Source: Candidatus Yonathbacteria bacterium
GTDB lineage: Bacteria; Patescibacteriota; Minisyncoccia; Phycocordibacterales; UBA1550
Length of the DNA: 12,220 nt
Direction: 5' to 3'
NCBI GenBank assembly: GCA_016201355.1
Contig: JACQCY010000005.1
Span: forward strand, 1 to 12,220
Shown: positions 5,138 through 11,909 of the stretch, in pieces
Numbering within the stretch: position 1 is the stretch's first letter
Layout of the letters: the number at the start of each line of letters is the position of its first letter
Notes under the pieces: model-generated
Told to the model about the DNA's origin: nothing
The model's database searches: none
Seen by the model: only the letters and a program-made list of their open reading frames with translations
Made by a program: the position numbers and the translations under genes

Positions 5138-6346
5138 ATGGCTTCCCTTTGCTTTTATTTTCAAGTCCATCAACCTTTTCGCGTCAAGGATTACCGCGTC
5201 TTTGATATTGGCAATGATAGTGAATATTTTAATGATGATTCCAATCGCTCCATCAATAATAAGAAAATATTAAACAAGGTGGCAGGGAAGTGTTATTTGC
5301 CTGCAAATGCGGTGCTTCTCGAACTCCTCAATAAACACCCCGATTTCAAGGTAAGCTTTTCTTTTTCAGGCGTATTCCTCGAACAGCTGGAAGAGTTTAG
5401 CCCCGAGACCCTCGAATCATTCCAAAAACTTGTCGCGACAGGAAGAGTGGAAGTGCTTGAAGAAACCTACTATCACTCGCTCTCTTTTATCTATTCTCCT
5501 GAAGAATTCCGCAGGCAAGTAGAACTTCATCGCAAAAAAATAAAGAAACTCTTTGGAGTTACCCCGAAAGTTTTTCGCAACACTGAGCTCATTTATAACA
5601 ATGCGCTTGCAAGCGAAGTTGAGAAAATGGGGTACAGGGGTATCATTGCGGAGGGTGCCGATCATATCCTCGGATGGAGAAGTCCAAATTTTCTCTATCG
5701 TCCGCAGGGAACACAAAATATAAAACTCCTTCTTAAAAATTACCGTCTTTCTGATGATATTGCGTTTCGCTTTTCGTCAAAAGATTGGAAAGATTTTCCG
5801 CTCACTGCGCCGAAATTTGCAAGTTGGGCAAATCAGGTGAATGGCAATGGAAATGTCATTAATCTCTTTATGGACTATGAGACTTTTGGAGAACATCAGT
5901 GGGAGGATACGGGCATTTTTAATTTTCTCCGCCACTTACCTGAAGAGATTTACAAGCATCCCGACAATGATTTTGTGACGCCCTCCGAGGCAATAGCGCG
6001 CTATGAGCCGGTGTCGGAGCTTGATGTGCATAACTTTGTGTCGTGGGCGGATGTGGAGCGCGACCTTTCCGCATGGCTTTCTAATGCAATGCAACACGAT
6101 GCGCTTCAGAGTGTTTATAAATTGGAAAGAGAAGTGATTGATTCAGGGGATAAAAAACTTATCGATGATTGGCGACGACTGCAAACCTCAGACCATTTTT
6201 ATTATATGTGCACCAAATGGTTCAACGATGGCGATGTGCATAAATATTTTAATCCATACAATACGCCGTATGAAGCGTTCATCGCATATATGAATGTTCT
6301 GCAAGATCTGAGGCTACGCGCACACAAGCTAGCATCTTCGAATTAA
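5138..6346 (+). CDS. Glycoside hydrolase family 57, alpha-amylase-like
   Basis: A 402-residue cytoplasmic GH57 enzyme acting on alpha-1,4-glucans by a retaining mechanism. The conserved regions are visible in order: FQVHQP with H11 (region 1), the VFRNTELIY block with nucleophile E150 (region 3), FMDYETFGEH with acid/base D246 (region 4), and HNFVSWADVERDLSAWL near residue 290 (region 5). Length and motif style match the short archaeal MJ1611-like amylases and not the roughly 650-residue 4-alpha-glucanotransferases, so hydrolysis or chain trimming of an internal glucan is likely; glucanotransferase activity cannot be excluded. There is no signal peptide. It lies between the glycosyltransferase and, one gene further, the GH15 glucoamylase. 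No Shine-Dalgarno is present; TCT precedes the ATG. Confidence 0.93.
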   Translation: MASLCFYFQVHQPFRVKDYRVFDIGNDSEYFNDDSNRSINNKKILNKVAGKCYLPANAVLLELLNKHPDFKVSFSFSGVFLEQLEEFSPETLESFQKLVATGRVEVLEETYYHSLSFIYSPEEFRRQVELHRKKIKKLFGVTPKVFRNTELIYNNALASEVEKMGYRGIIAEGADHILGWRSPNFLYRPQGTQNIKLLLKNYRLSDDIAFRFSSKDWKDFPLTAPKFASWANQVNGNGNVINLFMDYETFGEHQWEDTGIFNFLRHLPEEIYKHPDNDFVTPSEAIARYEPVSELDVHNFVSWADVERDLSAWLSNAMQHDALQSVYKLEREVIDSGDKKLIDDWRRLQTSDHFYYMCTKWFNDGDVHKYFNPYNTPYEAFIAYMNVLQDLRLRAHKLASSN

Positions 6347-6432
6347 AGATTTGAGATGAATATAAAGAAAGCTATTTAAAAAATATTCAAGTATATTGGA
6401 TGCCTCGGTCTTATTTATAGGGTAAGTTACAA

Positions 6433-6460
6433 GCTCGGCATTATTAGTATGATACCGAGC
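6433..6460 (+). promoter_or_regulatory. Hairpin enclosing the dipeptidase start codon
   Basis: GCTCGG (6433-6438) and CCGAGC (6455-6460) are exact complements. The ATG at 6449-6451 lies in the loop between them. In the RNA this could hide or present the start. The stem is only 6 bp, though GC-rich in an AT-rich region, so the call is tentative. Confidence 0.4.
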
Positions 6461-7063
6461 ACATATATTAACGCTATTCCCGTAAAGGAAAACGGAGATC
6501 CTCTTGTTGAGGTCACTTCTTCTGAAAAGATTGTAGTTTTTTGTCCTGACGAATCTCGTGTCTTAATGAGAAGTGTCGTGCTTGGCAAACTCAATTATGC
6601 AAGTAAAATACTCCCCGATGGTCTGAAGCTCAAAATATTGTATGGTTACCGAAGCCTGCGCGTTCAAGAGAAATTTTGGGAGGAAACATGTGCGGAGATA
6701 AAACACAAAGACCCTCAGCTGTCCGAACAAGAAATAGAAGCACACGCACGCCAATACTCGGCACTGCCAACAGGAAACGGTCCTCACCAAACCGGTGGAG
6801 CCATTGATGTTCTTATTGTAGACAAAGATGACAACTCTCTTGATTTTGGATCTAAATATCGTTCACATGGAGATAGCGTCGCGATGCATTCAAAGACCGC
6901 AACCCTCACACAGCGACAAAATAGAAAATTTCTCAGAGAGGTAATGTTTTCTGTCGGATTTACCTATTATCCCGGTGAATGGTGGCACTTTTCTTTTGGT
7001 GACCGGATGTGGGCGGCGTATACGGGAAACAAGTTTGCTCTCTATGGACCCGCAAAAAAGTGA
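6449..7063 (+). CDS. M15 family D-alanyl-D-alanine dipeptidase-like protein (VanX/DdpX type)
   Basis: A 204-residue zinc peptidase of MEROPS M15, VanX/DdpX-like. The active site is complete: the zinc ligands H113 and D120 (GPHQTGGAIDV), then E177 as general base and zinc ligand H180 (EWWHF). The conserved arginine falls in the LYGYRSLR block near residue 68. VanX-type enzymes cleave D-Ala-D-Ala in the cytoplasm. No signal peptide is seen here, in keeping with a cytoplasmic dipeptidase and not a secreted carboxypeptidase. The true substrate is inferred from the family; no van or peptidoglycan genes are nearby. It sits between two glucan hydrolase genes, an unexpected place, with 102 bp before it and a terminator-like hairpin after it, so it may be its own unit. 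Reading the ATG at 6449 as the start is the only good option, since no in-frame ATG, GTG or TTG lies just upstream. Confidence 0.9.
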   Translation: MIPSTYINAIPVKENGDPLVEVTSSEKIVVFCPDESRVLMRSVVLGKLNYASKILPDGLKLKILYGYRSLRVQEKFWEETCAEIKHKDPQLSEQEIEAHARQYSALPTGNGPHQTGGAIDVLIVDKDDNSLDFGSKYRSHGDSVAMHSKTATLTQRQNRKFLREVMFSVGFTYYPGEWWHFSFGDRMWAAYTGNKFALYGPAKK

Positions 7064-7079
7064 TTTTGTCTTTAACGAC

Positions 7080-7110
7080 AGAACTTCCGGGGAAACTTGG
7101 AGGTTCTTTT
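7080..7110 (+). terminator. Probable terminator after the dipeptidase gene
   Basis: AGAACTTCC (7080-7088) pairs with GGAGGTTCT (7099-7107), allowing one G-T pair, around a 10-nt loop, followed by TTTTG. The stem is good but the T-tract is short, so termination may be partial and allow read-through toward the glucoamylase gene. Confidence 0.5.
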
Positions 7111-7111
7111 G

Positions 7112-7139
7112 TTGTCAGTTGTCAGTAGTTAGTTGTATA
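7112..7139. repeat. Heptamer tandem repeat, TTGTCAG-like
   Basis: TTGTCAG, TTGTCAG, TAGTTAG and TTGTATA follow in register. The first two units are identical and the later ones decay. It lies in the 165-bp spacer between the dipeptidase terminator and the glucoamylase promoter. Confidence 0.6.
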
Positions 7140-7216
7140 CCTCAACACCTACTCTCAGGATTTAGGGCGATGTAAATTTTTGTAAAAATATTCTATACAA
7201 AAAGTAGGTGTGGGGG

Positions 7217-7222
7217 TATACT
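7217..7222 (+). promoter_or_regulatory. -10 element of the glucoamylase gene
   Basis: TATACT (7217-7222) is a near-consensus -10, followed by exactly 6 nt and the ATG at 7229. This places transcription start at or beside the A of the start codon, so the message is probably leaderless. No clear -35 is seen; a G-run (7212-7216) lies just upstream of the hexamer. Confidence 0.55.
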
Positions 7223-7228
7223 GTATGT

Positions 7229-9223
7229 ATGCCAAAATCACTTTCTCTCGGTAATGGAACGATGCTCGTTTGCACGGATAAATACGCGCAAATTCGCGAC
7301 CTTTATTTCCCCTATGTGGGACTTGAAAATCATCTCGGGGGGCACTATGCGCATCGCGTCGGCGTGTTTGCCGATCATCATCTCAATTGGTTTGGCCATC
7401 CAAACTGGAAGATAGATATTGCGCTTGCCAAAGATTCTCTGGTCGGCGAGACCATGGCAAAGAATGACGCCTTGGGGGTCATTCTCAATATCTCCGATAC
7501 TGTTTATAATGAAAAAAATATCTTCCTGCGCACTTTTGTCGTAAAGAACAATACTGACCGGGAGCGAACCATTAAACTCTTTTTCAATCACGAATTCGAG
7601 ATCTATGAATCTCATCGCGGGGATACTGCATATTTTGATCCCTTGCATCATGCTATCATTCACTACAATGGCAAGCGTGTATTCTTGGTGAATGGGGCTT
7701 CAAGCCTCGGGGGGTTTGATGATTATACAACAGGTATCTTTAAGATTGAGGGTAAAGAGGGGAGTTTTAAGGACGCCGAGGATGGATTATTGTCAAAGAA
7801 TCCTATTGAACACGGACCAACAGACTCCGTTGTCGGTTTTTATATAACTCTTGCGCCCCACGAAGAAAAGACTGTCTACTATTGGATGGTGGTCGCTTTT
7901 TCCATAAAAGAAGCGCTTGATATCAATAATTATGTTCTCATAAAAAAGCCGGAGCATTTGATCCGTACGACGCGCGATTATTGGCATGCGTGGGTGAATA
8001 AATACACCTTTAATTTCTACGGGATGACGGTTGATGAGATCACGCTTTTTAAAAAATCTCTCCTTTTAATGAGGGGGCTGGCGGACAATCACGGGGCTAT
8101 CATTGCTTCTGCCGATTCCGATATGCTCCAAAATGGTCGGGACACCTATAGTTATATGTGGCCACGCGACGGAGCTTTTTCCGCGCGTACTTTTAATATG
8201 GTGGGAGAGCATAATGTCGCGGAGCGTTTTTTCCAGTTTTGCGCCAATGTCATAACCGATAGCGGATATTTTATGCACAAATATCGCCCCGATGAATCTT
8301 TAGGGAGCTCGTGGCATCCGTGGATACGAGACAGTAAAATAGAATTTCCCATTCAAGAAGACGAGACAGCGCTTGTGCTCATTGCGCTCTGGCATCATTA
8401 CGAGCAATCAAAAGATCTTGAGTTTATCGAGCAAGTGTACGATAAGTTGATCAAGAGCGCCGCAGATTTTATGGTGGCATATCGCGACCCCACAACAAAA
8501 CTGCCAAAAGCATCGTATGATCTCTGGGAAGAGAAATTTGGCATCCACACTTTCACGGCTGCCACAGTGTACGACGCATTGATATCTGCCGCAAAATTTG
8601 CGAAGATCCTTGGAAAAGAAAAGAGAGAACAACTATACACCACTGCGGCGGTAGAGATTCGCCAAGCGATACTCACCTATCTCTATGATGATACGCAGGG
8701 TATTTTTGTGAAGATGATAAATGTATCCGAGGACGGGACGATCTCGTATGACAAAACTTTGGATATGTCGAGTATTTACGGTATTTTTGAATTCGGCGTG
8801 CTTCCCATTGATGACGAGCGTCTTACGCGATCCATCATGCAAGTGGAAAATCGCCTTGTTTGCAAGACCGGGGTCAGTGGTGTCGCGCGGTATGAGGGAG
8901 ACCATTATTTCCGTTCGGTCGAAGGGGTGCCGGGCAATCCATGGATCATTACGACGCTCTGGCTTACTCAGTATTATATTGCGCGCGCCAAAAAAGAATC
9001 CGACCTCTATAATGCGCATAAGTGGTTTGCGTGGGTAACAAAATACACGATGCCTTCAGGGGTACTTTCAGAACAATTGCATCCTTATACCGGAGAACAA
9101 CTTTCCGCTGCTCCTCTCACATGGAGTCATTCTGAATATGTTACAACGGTGATAAAATATCTTAATCGCCTCGAAGAATTAGGCATCTGCCTCAAGTGCA
9201 ATCCTCTGTATTCGGGAGAATAA
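7229..9223 (+). CDS. Glycoside hydrolase family 15 glucoamylase
   Basis: A 664-residue prokaryotic-type GH15 enzyme releasing glucose from non-reducing ends of alpha-glucans by an inverting mechanism. The start MPKSLSLGNGTML, followed by IRDLYFPYVGLENH, is the standard opening of the N-terminal beta-sandwich domain (about 1-260). The (alpha/alpha)6 catalytic barrel follows: DTYSYMWPRDGAFSA (305-319) lines subsite -1, PIQEDETALV (374-383) carries the probable general acid (E377 or E379), and LSEQLHPYTGEQ carries the general base E615. The length is normal and there is no signal peptide, so it works on internal glucan. An in-frame GTG at 7208 would add seven residues ahead of the family start and overlap the -10 element, so I reject it. 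Together with the glycosyltransferase and GH57 genes it forms the glucan cluster, similar to archaeal MJ1606-MJ1611. Confidence 0.95.
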   Translation: MPKSLSLGNGTMLVCTDKYAQIRDLYFPYVGLENHLGGHYAHRVGVFADHHLNWFGHPNWKIDIALAKDSLVGETMAKNDALGVILNISDTVYNEKNIFLRTFVVKNNTDRERTIKLFFNHEFEIYESHRGDTAYFDPLHHAIIHYNGKRVFLVNGASSLGGFDDYTTGIFKIEGKEGSFKDAEDGLLSKNPIEHGPTDSVVGFYITLAPHEEKTVYYWMVVAFSIKEALDINNYVLIKKPEHLIRTTRDYWHAWVNKYTFNFYGMTVDEITLFKKSLLLMRGLADNHGAIIASADSDMLQNGRDTYSYMWPRDGAFSARTFNMVGEHNVAERFFQFCANVITDSGYFMHKYRPDESLGSSWHPWIRDSKIEFPIQEDETALVLIALWHHYEQSKDLEFIEQVYDKLIKSAADFMVAYRDPTTKLPKASYDLWEEKFGIHTFTAATVYDALISAAKFAKILGKEKREQLYTTAAVEIRQAILTYLYDDTQGIFVKMINVSEDGTISYDKTLDMSSIYGIFEFGVLPIDDERLTRSIMQVENRLVCKTGVSGVARYEGDHYFRSVEGVPGNPWIITTLWLTQYYIARAKKESDLYNAHKWFAWVTKYTMPSGVLSEQLHPYTGEQLSAAPLTWSHSEYVTTVIKYLNRLEELGICLKCNPLYSGE

Positions 9224-9248
9224 TTCCTTGGATAAGAATTTTAAATAT

Positions 9249-9305
9249 AAGTTACCAAGGGCGGACCTTTTGGAGTGATGCATTAAGGTCCGCCCTTGGT
9301 AACTT
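9249..9305. repeat. Perfect 21-bp inverted repeat, hairpin between glucoamylase and znuA
   Basis: The 21-nt arm 9249-9269 (core TTACCAAGGGCGGACC) is exactly complementary to 9285-9305, around a 15-nt loop. It is GC-rich and follows the glucoamylase stop by 25 bp. After the right arm comes only TTGG, so the T-tract is weak. It may end the glucoamylase transcript, but perfect arms of this length also fit a dispersed palindromic element. Confidence 0.75.
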
Positions 9306-9331
9306 TTGGATGGATACGGATTCTAATTTTA

Positions 9332-9366
9332 TTCCACATTTTATATTCTATCTTCCATATTCCACT
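9332..9366. repeat. Degenerate heptamer tandem repeat upstream of znuA, five units
   Basis: TTCCACA, TTTTATA, TTCTATC, TTCCATA and TTCCACT run in register without gaps and end 4 nt before the znuA ATG. The unit matches the TTCYAYA-like run at 2631-2658. TATATT (9342-9347) inside it could serve as a -10, but no convincing promoter or Zur-type operator palindrome is visible here. Confidence 0.62.
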
Positions 9367-9370
9367 AATT

Positions 9371-10306
9371 ATGAATAATAAAAAAAACATTCTTCTTGTT
9401 CTAGTCATTATTCTCCTTGCTGTGGCAAGTTTATTTCTGTTGAAGTCAGACTTCAACAGTTTGAAAAGTAAGAAAACAGGGAAGGTGAATATTGTTGCAA
9501 GTTTTTATCCGCTCACTTTTCTCGCTTCTGAAGTGGGGGGAGAGTTGGTTTCGGTTTATAATCTGACTCCCGCCGGAGCAGAACCTCATGATTTTGAGCC
9601 TTCTCCGCGCGAGCTTGCTTCTCTGAGAGATTCAGACCTTTTTATCTACAATGGCGCTTCTTTTGAACCGTGGATTCAGAAATGGCTACCAGCACAGAAT
9701 ATTTATTTGAAACATTCAATCAATATGGTCGAAGAGCTTAGGGGAAGAGGCACTCAGCTCATCTTTAAAGATAAAAACATTGACCCGCATATTTGGCTCG
9801 ACCCTATGATTGCTCGAGAAGAAGCATTGGTAATACGCGATATGTTGATACAGATTGATCCAGATAATCGAGATATATATAGTGCGAATGCGAAGCAACT
9901 TGATGAGAAGCTGTCCTTGCTTAATAAGACATTTAAAGATACACTCGATTCGTGTTTACAGAAAGATGTTATCGTATCCCACGATGCCTTTGGGTACCTT
10001 GCTCAAAGATACGGACTTTCGGTGACCTCTATTTCTGGGATATCTCCCGATGAAGAACCGTCTCCTCAGGAAATCATCCGTATTGTCACCCTTGCGCGAG
10101 AGAAAGGAATTCATTATATTTTCACGGAACTGACCGCAAATCCTAAATTTGCAGAAACAATAGCGCGCGAGATCGATGGAGGTTTTCTCGTCCTCAACCC
10201 TATTGAAAGTCTCACACCAAATGAGGTACAATCAAAAGAGGATTATCTATCACTGATGATGCTAAACTTACAACACTTAAAAACTGCGCTTCTATGCAAT
10301 CAGTAG
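9371..10306 (+). CDS. znuA: Zinc-type ABC transporter substrate-binding protein (ZnuA/AdcA cluster A-I)
   Basis: A 311-residue cluster A-I metal-binding protein that captures zinc (or manganese) outside the membrane and hands it to ZnuB. Residues 1-27 are a basic start plus a long hydrophobic stretch (ILLVLVIILLAVASLFLL), a signal or anchor without a lipobox cysteine. Ligand motifs are H73 in PHDFEPSP, H140 in DPHIWLDP, H204 in SHDAFGY and probably E279 in NPIES. The NPxES form, where manganese binders tend to have an aspartate, resembles the zinc protein AdcA, so zinc is favoured. The His-rich loop common in ZnuA is absent. The ATG at 9371 is chosen because it starts directly at the basic signal region; a TTG at 9296 lies inside the hairpin arm and would add 25 hydrophobic residues. 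The 3' end overlaps znuC by 13 bp. Confidence 0.93.
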   Translation: MNNKKNILLVLVIILLAVASLFLLKSDFNSLKSKKTGKVNIVASFYPLTFLASEVGGELVSVYNLTPAGAEPHDFEPSPRELASLRDSDLFIYNGASFEPWIQKWLPAQNIYLKHSINMVEELRGRGTQLIFKDKNIDPHIWLDPMIAREEALVIRDMLIQIDPDNRDIYSANAKQLDEKLSLLNKTFKDTLDSCLQKDVIVSHDAFGYLAQRYGLSVTSISGISPDEEPSPQEIIRIVTLAREKGIHYIFTELTANPKFAETIAREIDGGFLVLNPIESLTPNEVQSKEDYLSLMMLNLQHLKTALLCNQ

Positions 10307-11052
10307 ACCCCTTCATTGAATTAAATAATATTGGTTTCAAGTATGACAATACCCCGGTGCTTGAAAAGCTTTCCTTTACCGTACACGAAGGAGAATATTT
10401 GGGGATTATTGGCCCTAATGGTGGCGGGAAGACAACACTCATTAAACTGATTCTCGGGCTTCTCGTTCCCACCGAAGGGACCGTGAGGGTTTTTGGGAAA
10501 GACCCTGTTTTTCTTAAAGAAAAGTACCGCATTGGCTATGTTCCTCAGAAAGCGGTTCAGGATAATAAAAATTTCCCCGCGACCGTGTTCGAGGTGGTGC
10601 GAAGCGGTCGTGTGCCTCGCCTCGGGCTTTTTTCTGGATTTTCAAAAAAAGATATTGATGCAGTAGAGTGGGCGATGGAAGTCTCGGGAATTGAAAGATA
10701 TCGCAATACCCTCATAGGGAAACTTTCGGGCGGAGAACGACAGAGAGTTTTCATTGCGCGCGCGCTTGCAAGCGATCCGGATATCCTTGTCCTTGATGAG
10801 CCAACCGTGGGTGTCGATATTGGAGCGCAGAAAAAATTCTATGAATTTTTAGCAAAGCTCAATACGGATCATCTCCTCACTATACTATTTGTGTCCCATG
10901 ATGTAGATATGGTATCAAAAGAAGTAAAGACGGTCCTTTGCGTCAATCATAACCTCGTATGCTACGGTATGCCACAGGATTTATTAAAAGAAGATGTCCT
11001 CCAGAAACTCTATGGTGAGGGAGTGGTAAAAGTTAATCACAAAGAACAATGA
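10294..11052 (+). CDS. znuC: Zinc-type ABC transporter ATP-binding protein
   Basis: A 252-residue ABC ATPase that powers the metal importer from the cytoplasmic face. All motifs are intact: Walker A GPNGGGKTT (40-48), Q-loop Q85 in GYVPQ, signature LSGGERQR (144-151), Walker B ILVLDEP with D168 and catalytic E169, D-loop GVD, and switch H202 in VSHD. The sequence FPATVFEVVRSGR after the Q-loop is typical of the ZnuC/MntB family. It begins 13 bp inside znuA and ends in an ATGA overlap with znuB, so translational coupling is likely. The start codon follows CTTCT, with no Shine-Dalgarno. Confidence 0.94.
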   Translation: MQSVDPFIELNNIGFKYDNTPVLEKLSFTVHEGEYLGIIGPNGGGKTTLIKLILGLLVPTEGTVRVFGKDPVFLKEKYRIGYVPQKAVQDNKNFPATVFEVVRSGRVPRLGLFSGFSKKDIDAVEWAMEVSGIERYRNTLIGKLSGGERQRVFIARALASDPDILVLDEPTVGVDIGAQKKFYEFLAKLNTDHLLTILFVSHDVDMVSKEVKTVLCVNHNLVCYGMPQDLLKEDVLQKLYGEGVVKVNHKEQ

Positions 11053-11849
11053 TTGAAATTTTTCAATACGATTTTATGATACGGGCATTTGAGGCAGGGA
11101 TTGCCGTAGCTATTGCCGCGCCACTCATCGGGATGTTTCTCGTGGTAAAGCGGTATTCGCTTTTGTCGGACACCCTCGCTCACATCTCCCTTGCGGGGGT
11201 CGCCACAGGACTTTTTTTTCAATTCAACCCTATTTTTTCGGCAATTTTATTTTCGGTGGGAGCATCATTTATTATCGAGTGGCTTCGTCATTCACGAAGG
11301 ATTTTTAGTGAATCAGTCCTTGCTATTTTCCTGTCAGGGTCGCTTGCTCTTGCGGTCGTCATTCTTTCCCTTGCAAAAGGATTTAATGCAAATTTGTTCA
11401 GTTATCTTTTTGGGAGCATATCGACTGTTTCTCCTTCTGATGTCATCGTTATCTTAGCTCTCGCTGTTGTGGTATTTTTGAGTATCGTTATCTTTTACAA
11501 AGAGCTATTTTTAGTATCACTTGATGAAGAACTGACACAAGCGAGTGGTCTTCCCGTAAGGAGACTTAACTTTATGATGGTAACTCTCGCGGCGGTCACG
11601 GTGGCGCTCTCTATTCGTATCGTGGGAGTGCTTCTTATTGGCGCGCTTATGGTCATTCCGGTGGTTTCGGCGATGCAATACGGCAAAGGATTTCGCTCAA
11701 CACTCTTCCTTTCAGTACTCATCTCTCTTTTTTCAGTTGTTGGTGGACTTTTTTCTTCCTATTATCTCAATATTGCTTCCGGGGGGACTATTGTTCTTGT
11801 GGCGCTTATTATCTTCTTGGGCAGTGTCATCTTTACTAAAAAAGAGTAG
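11049..11849 (+). CDS. znuB: Zinc-type ABC transporter permease (ABC-3 family)
   Basis: A 266-residue polytopic inner-membrane permease of the ABC-3 family, the channel for zinc or manganese. Hydrophobic segments lie at roughly 13-33, 40-57, 61-79, 87-109, 128-150, 174-208 (probably two helices), 216-240 and 244-262, consistent with the eight or so helices of the family. Family blocks include SLLSDTLAHISLAGVA (38-53, ATPase coupling region) and RIVGVLLIGALMVIP (about 190-204). The start overlaps the znuC stop as ATGA. Length is normal and the gene ends cleanly in TAG. No metal regulator (Zur or DtxR) gene is present in the window. Confidence 0.95.
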   Translation: MIEIFQYDFMIRAFEAGIAVAIAAPLIGMFLVVKRYSLLSDTLAHISLAGVATGLFFQFNPIFSAILFSVGASFIIEWLRHSRRIFSESVLAIFLSGSLALAVVILSLAKGFNANLFSYLFGSISTVSPSDVIVILALAVVVFLSIVIFYKELFLVSLDEELTQASGLPVRRLNFMMVTLAAVTVALSIRIVGVLLIGALMVIPVVSAMQYGKGFRSTLFLSVLISLFSVVGGLFSSYYLNIASGGTIVLVALIIFLGSVIFTKKE

Positions 11850-11860
11850 TGTGGTAAAAT
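11832..11860 (+). promoter_or_regulatory. Promoter upstream of the terminal membrane protein gene
   Basis: TTTACT (11832-11837), a 17-nt spacer and TAAAAT (11855-11860) preceded by TGG form an extended -10 promoter. It overlaps the end of znuB. Transcription would start near 11866, giving a leader of about 44 nt. Confidence 0.5.
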
Positions 11861-11909
11861 TAAAAAATAGAAAGTGTTCAAGGGTTCATTATCACTAATT
11901 TATTTTTTT

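Noticed and set aside
7061..7063. Possible recoding of TGA as glycine (Gracilibacteria-type code)
   Set aside because: TGA ends the dipeptidase and znuC at normal family lengths, and no in-frame TGA is needed in any gene.
7208..7228. GTG start extending the glucoamylase by seven residues
   Set aside because: It would make the TATACT -10 element coding, and the family start is at MPKSLSLGNG.
8633..9019. 128-codon minus-strand frame opposite the glucoamylase gene
   Set aside because: It lies wholly inside the GH15 catalytic barrel, with no family motif, and is a shadow frame.
9296..9370. Upstream TTG start extending ZnuA by 25 residues
   Set aside because: The TTG is within the arm of the 21-bp hairpin, and the extension is encoded by the heptamer repeats. 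The ATG at 9371 begins a normal basic-hydrophobic signal region.
9224..9370. Zur-type operator before znuA
   Set aside because: The only large palindrome is the GC-rich 21-bp hairpin, which is unlike the AT-rich short palindromes of known Zur boxes, and it lies far from a promoter.
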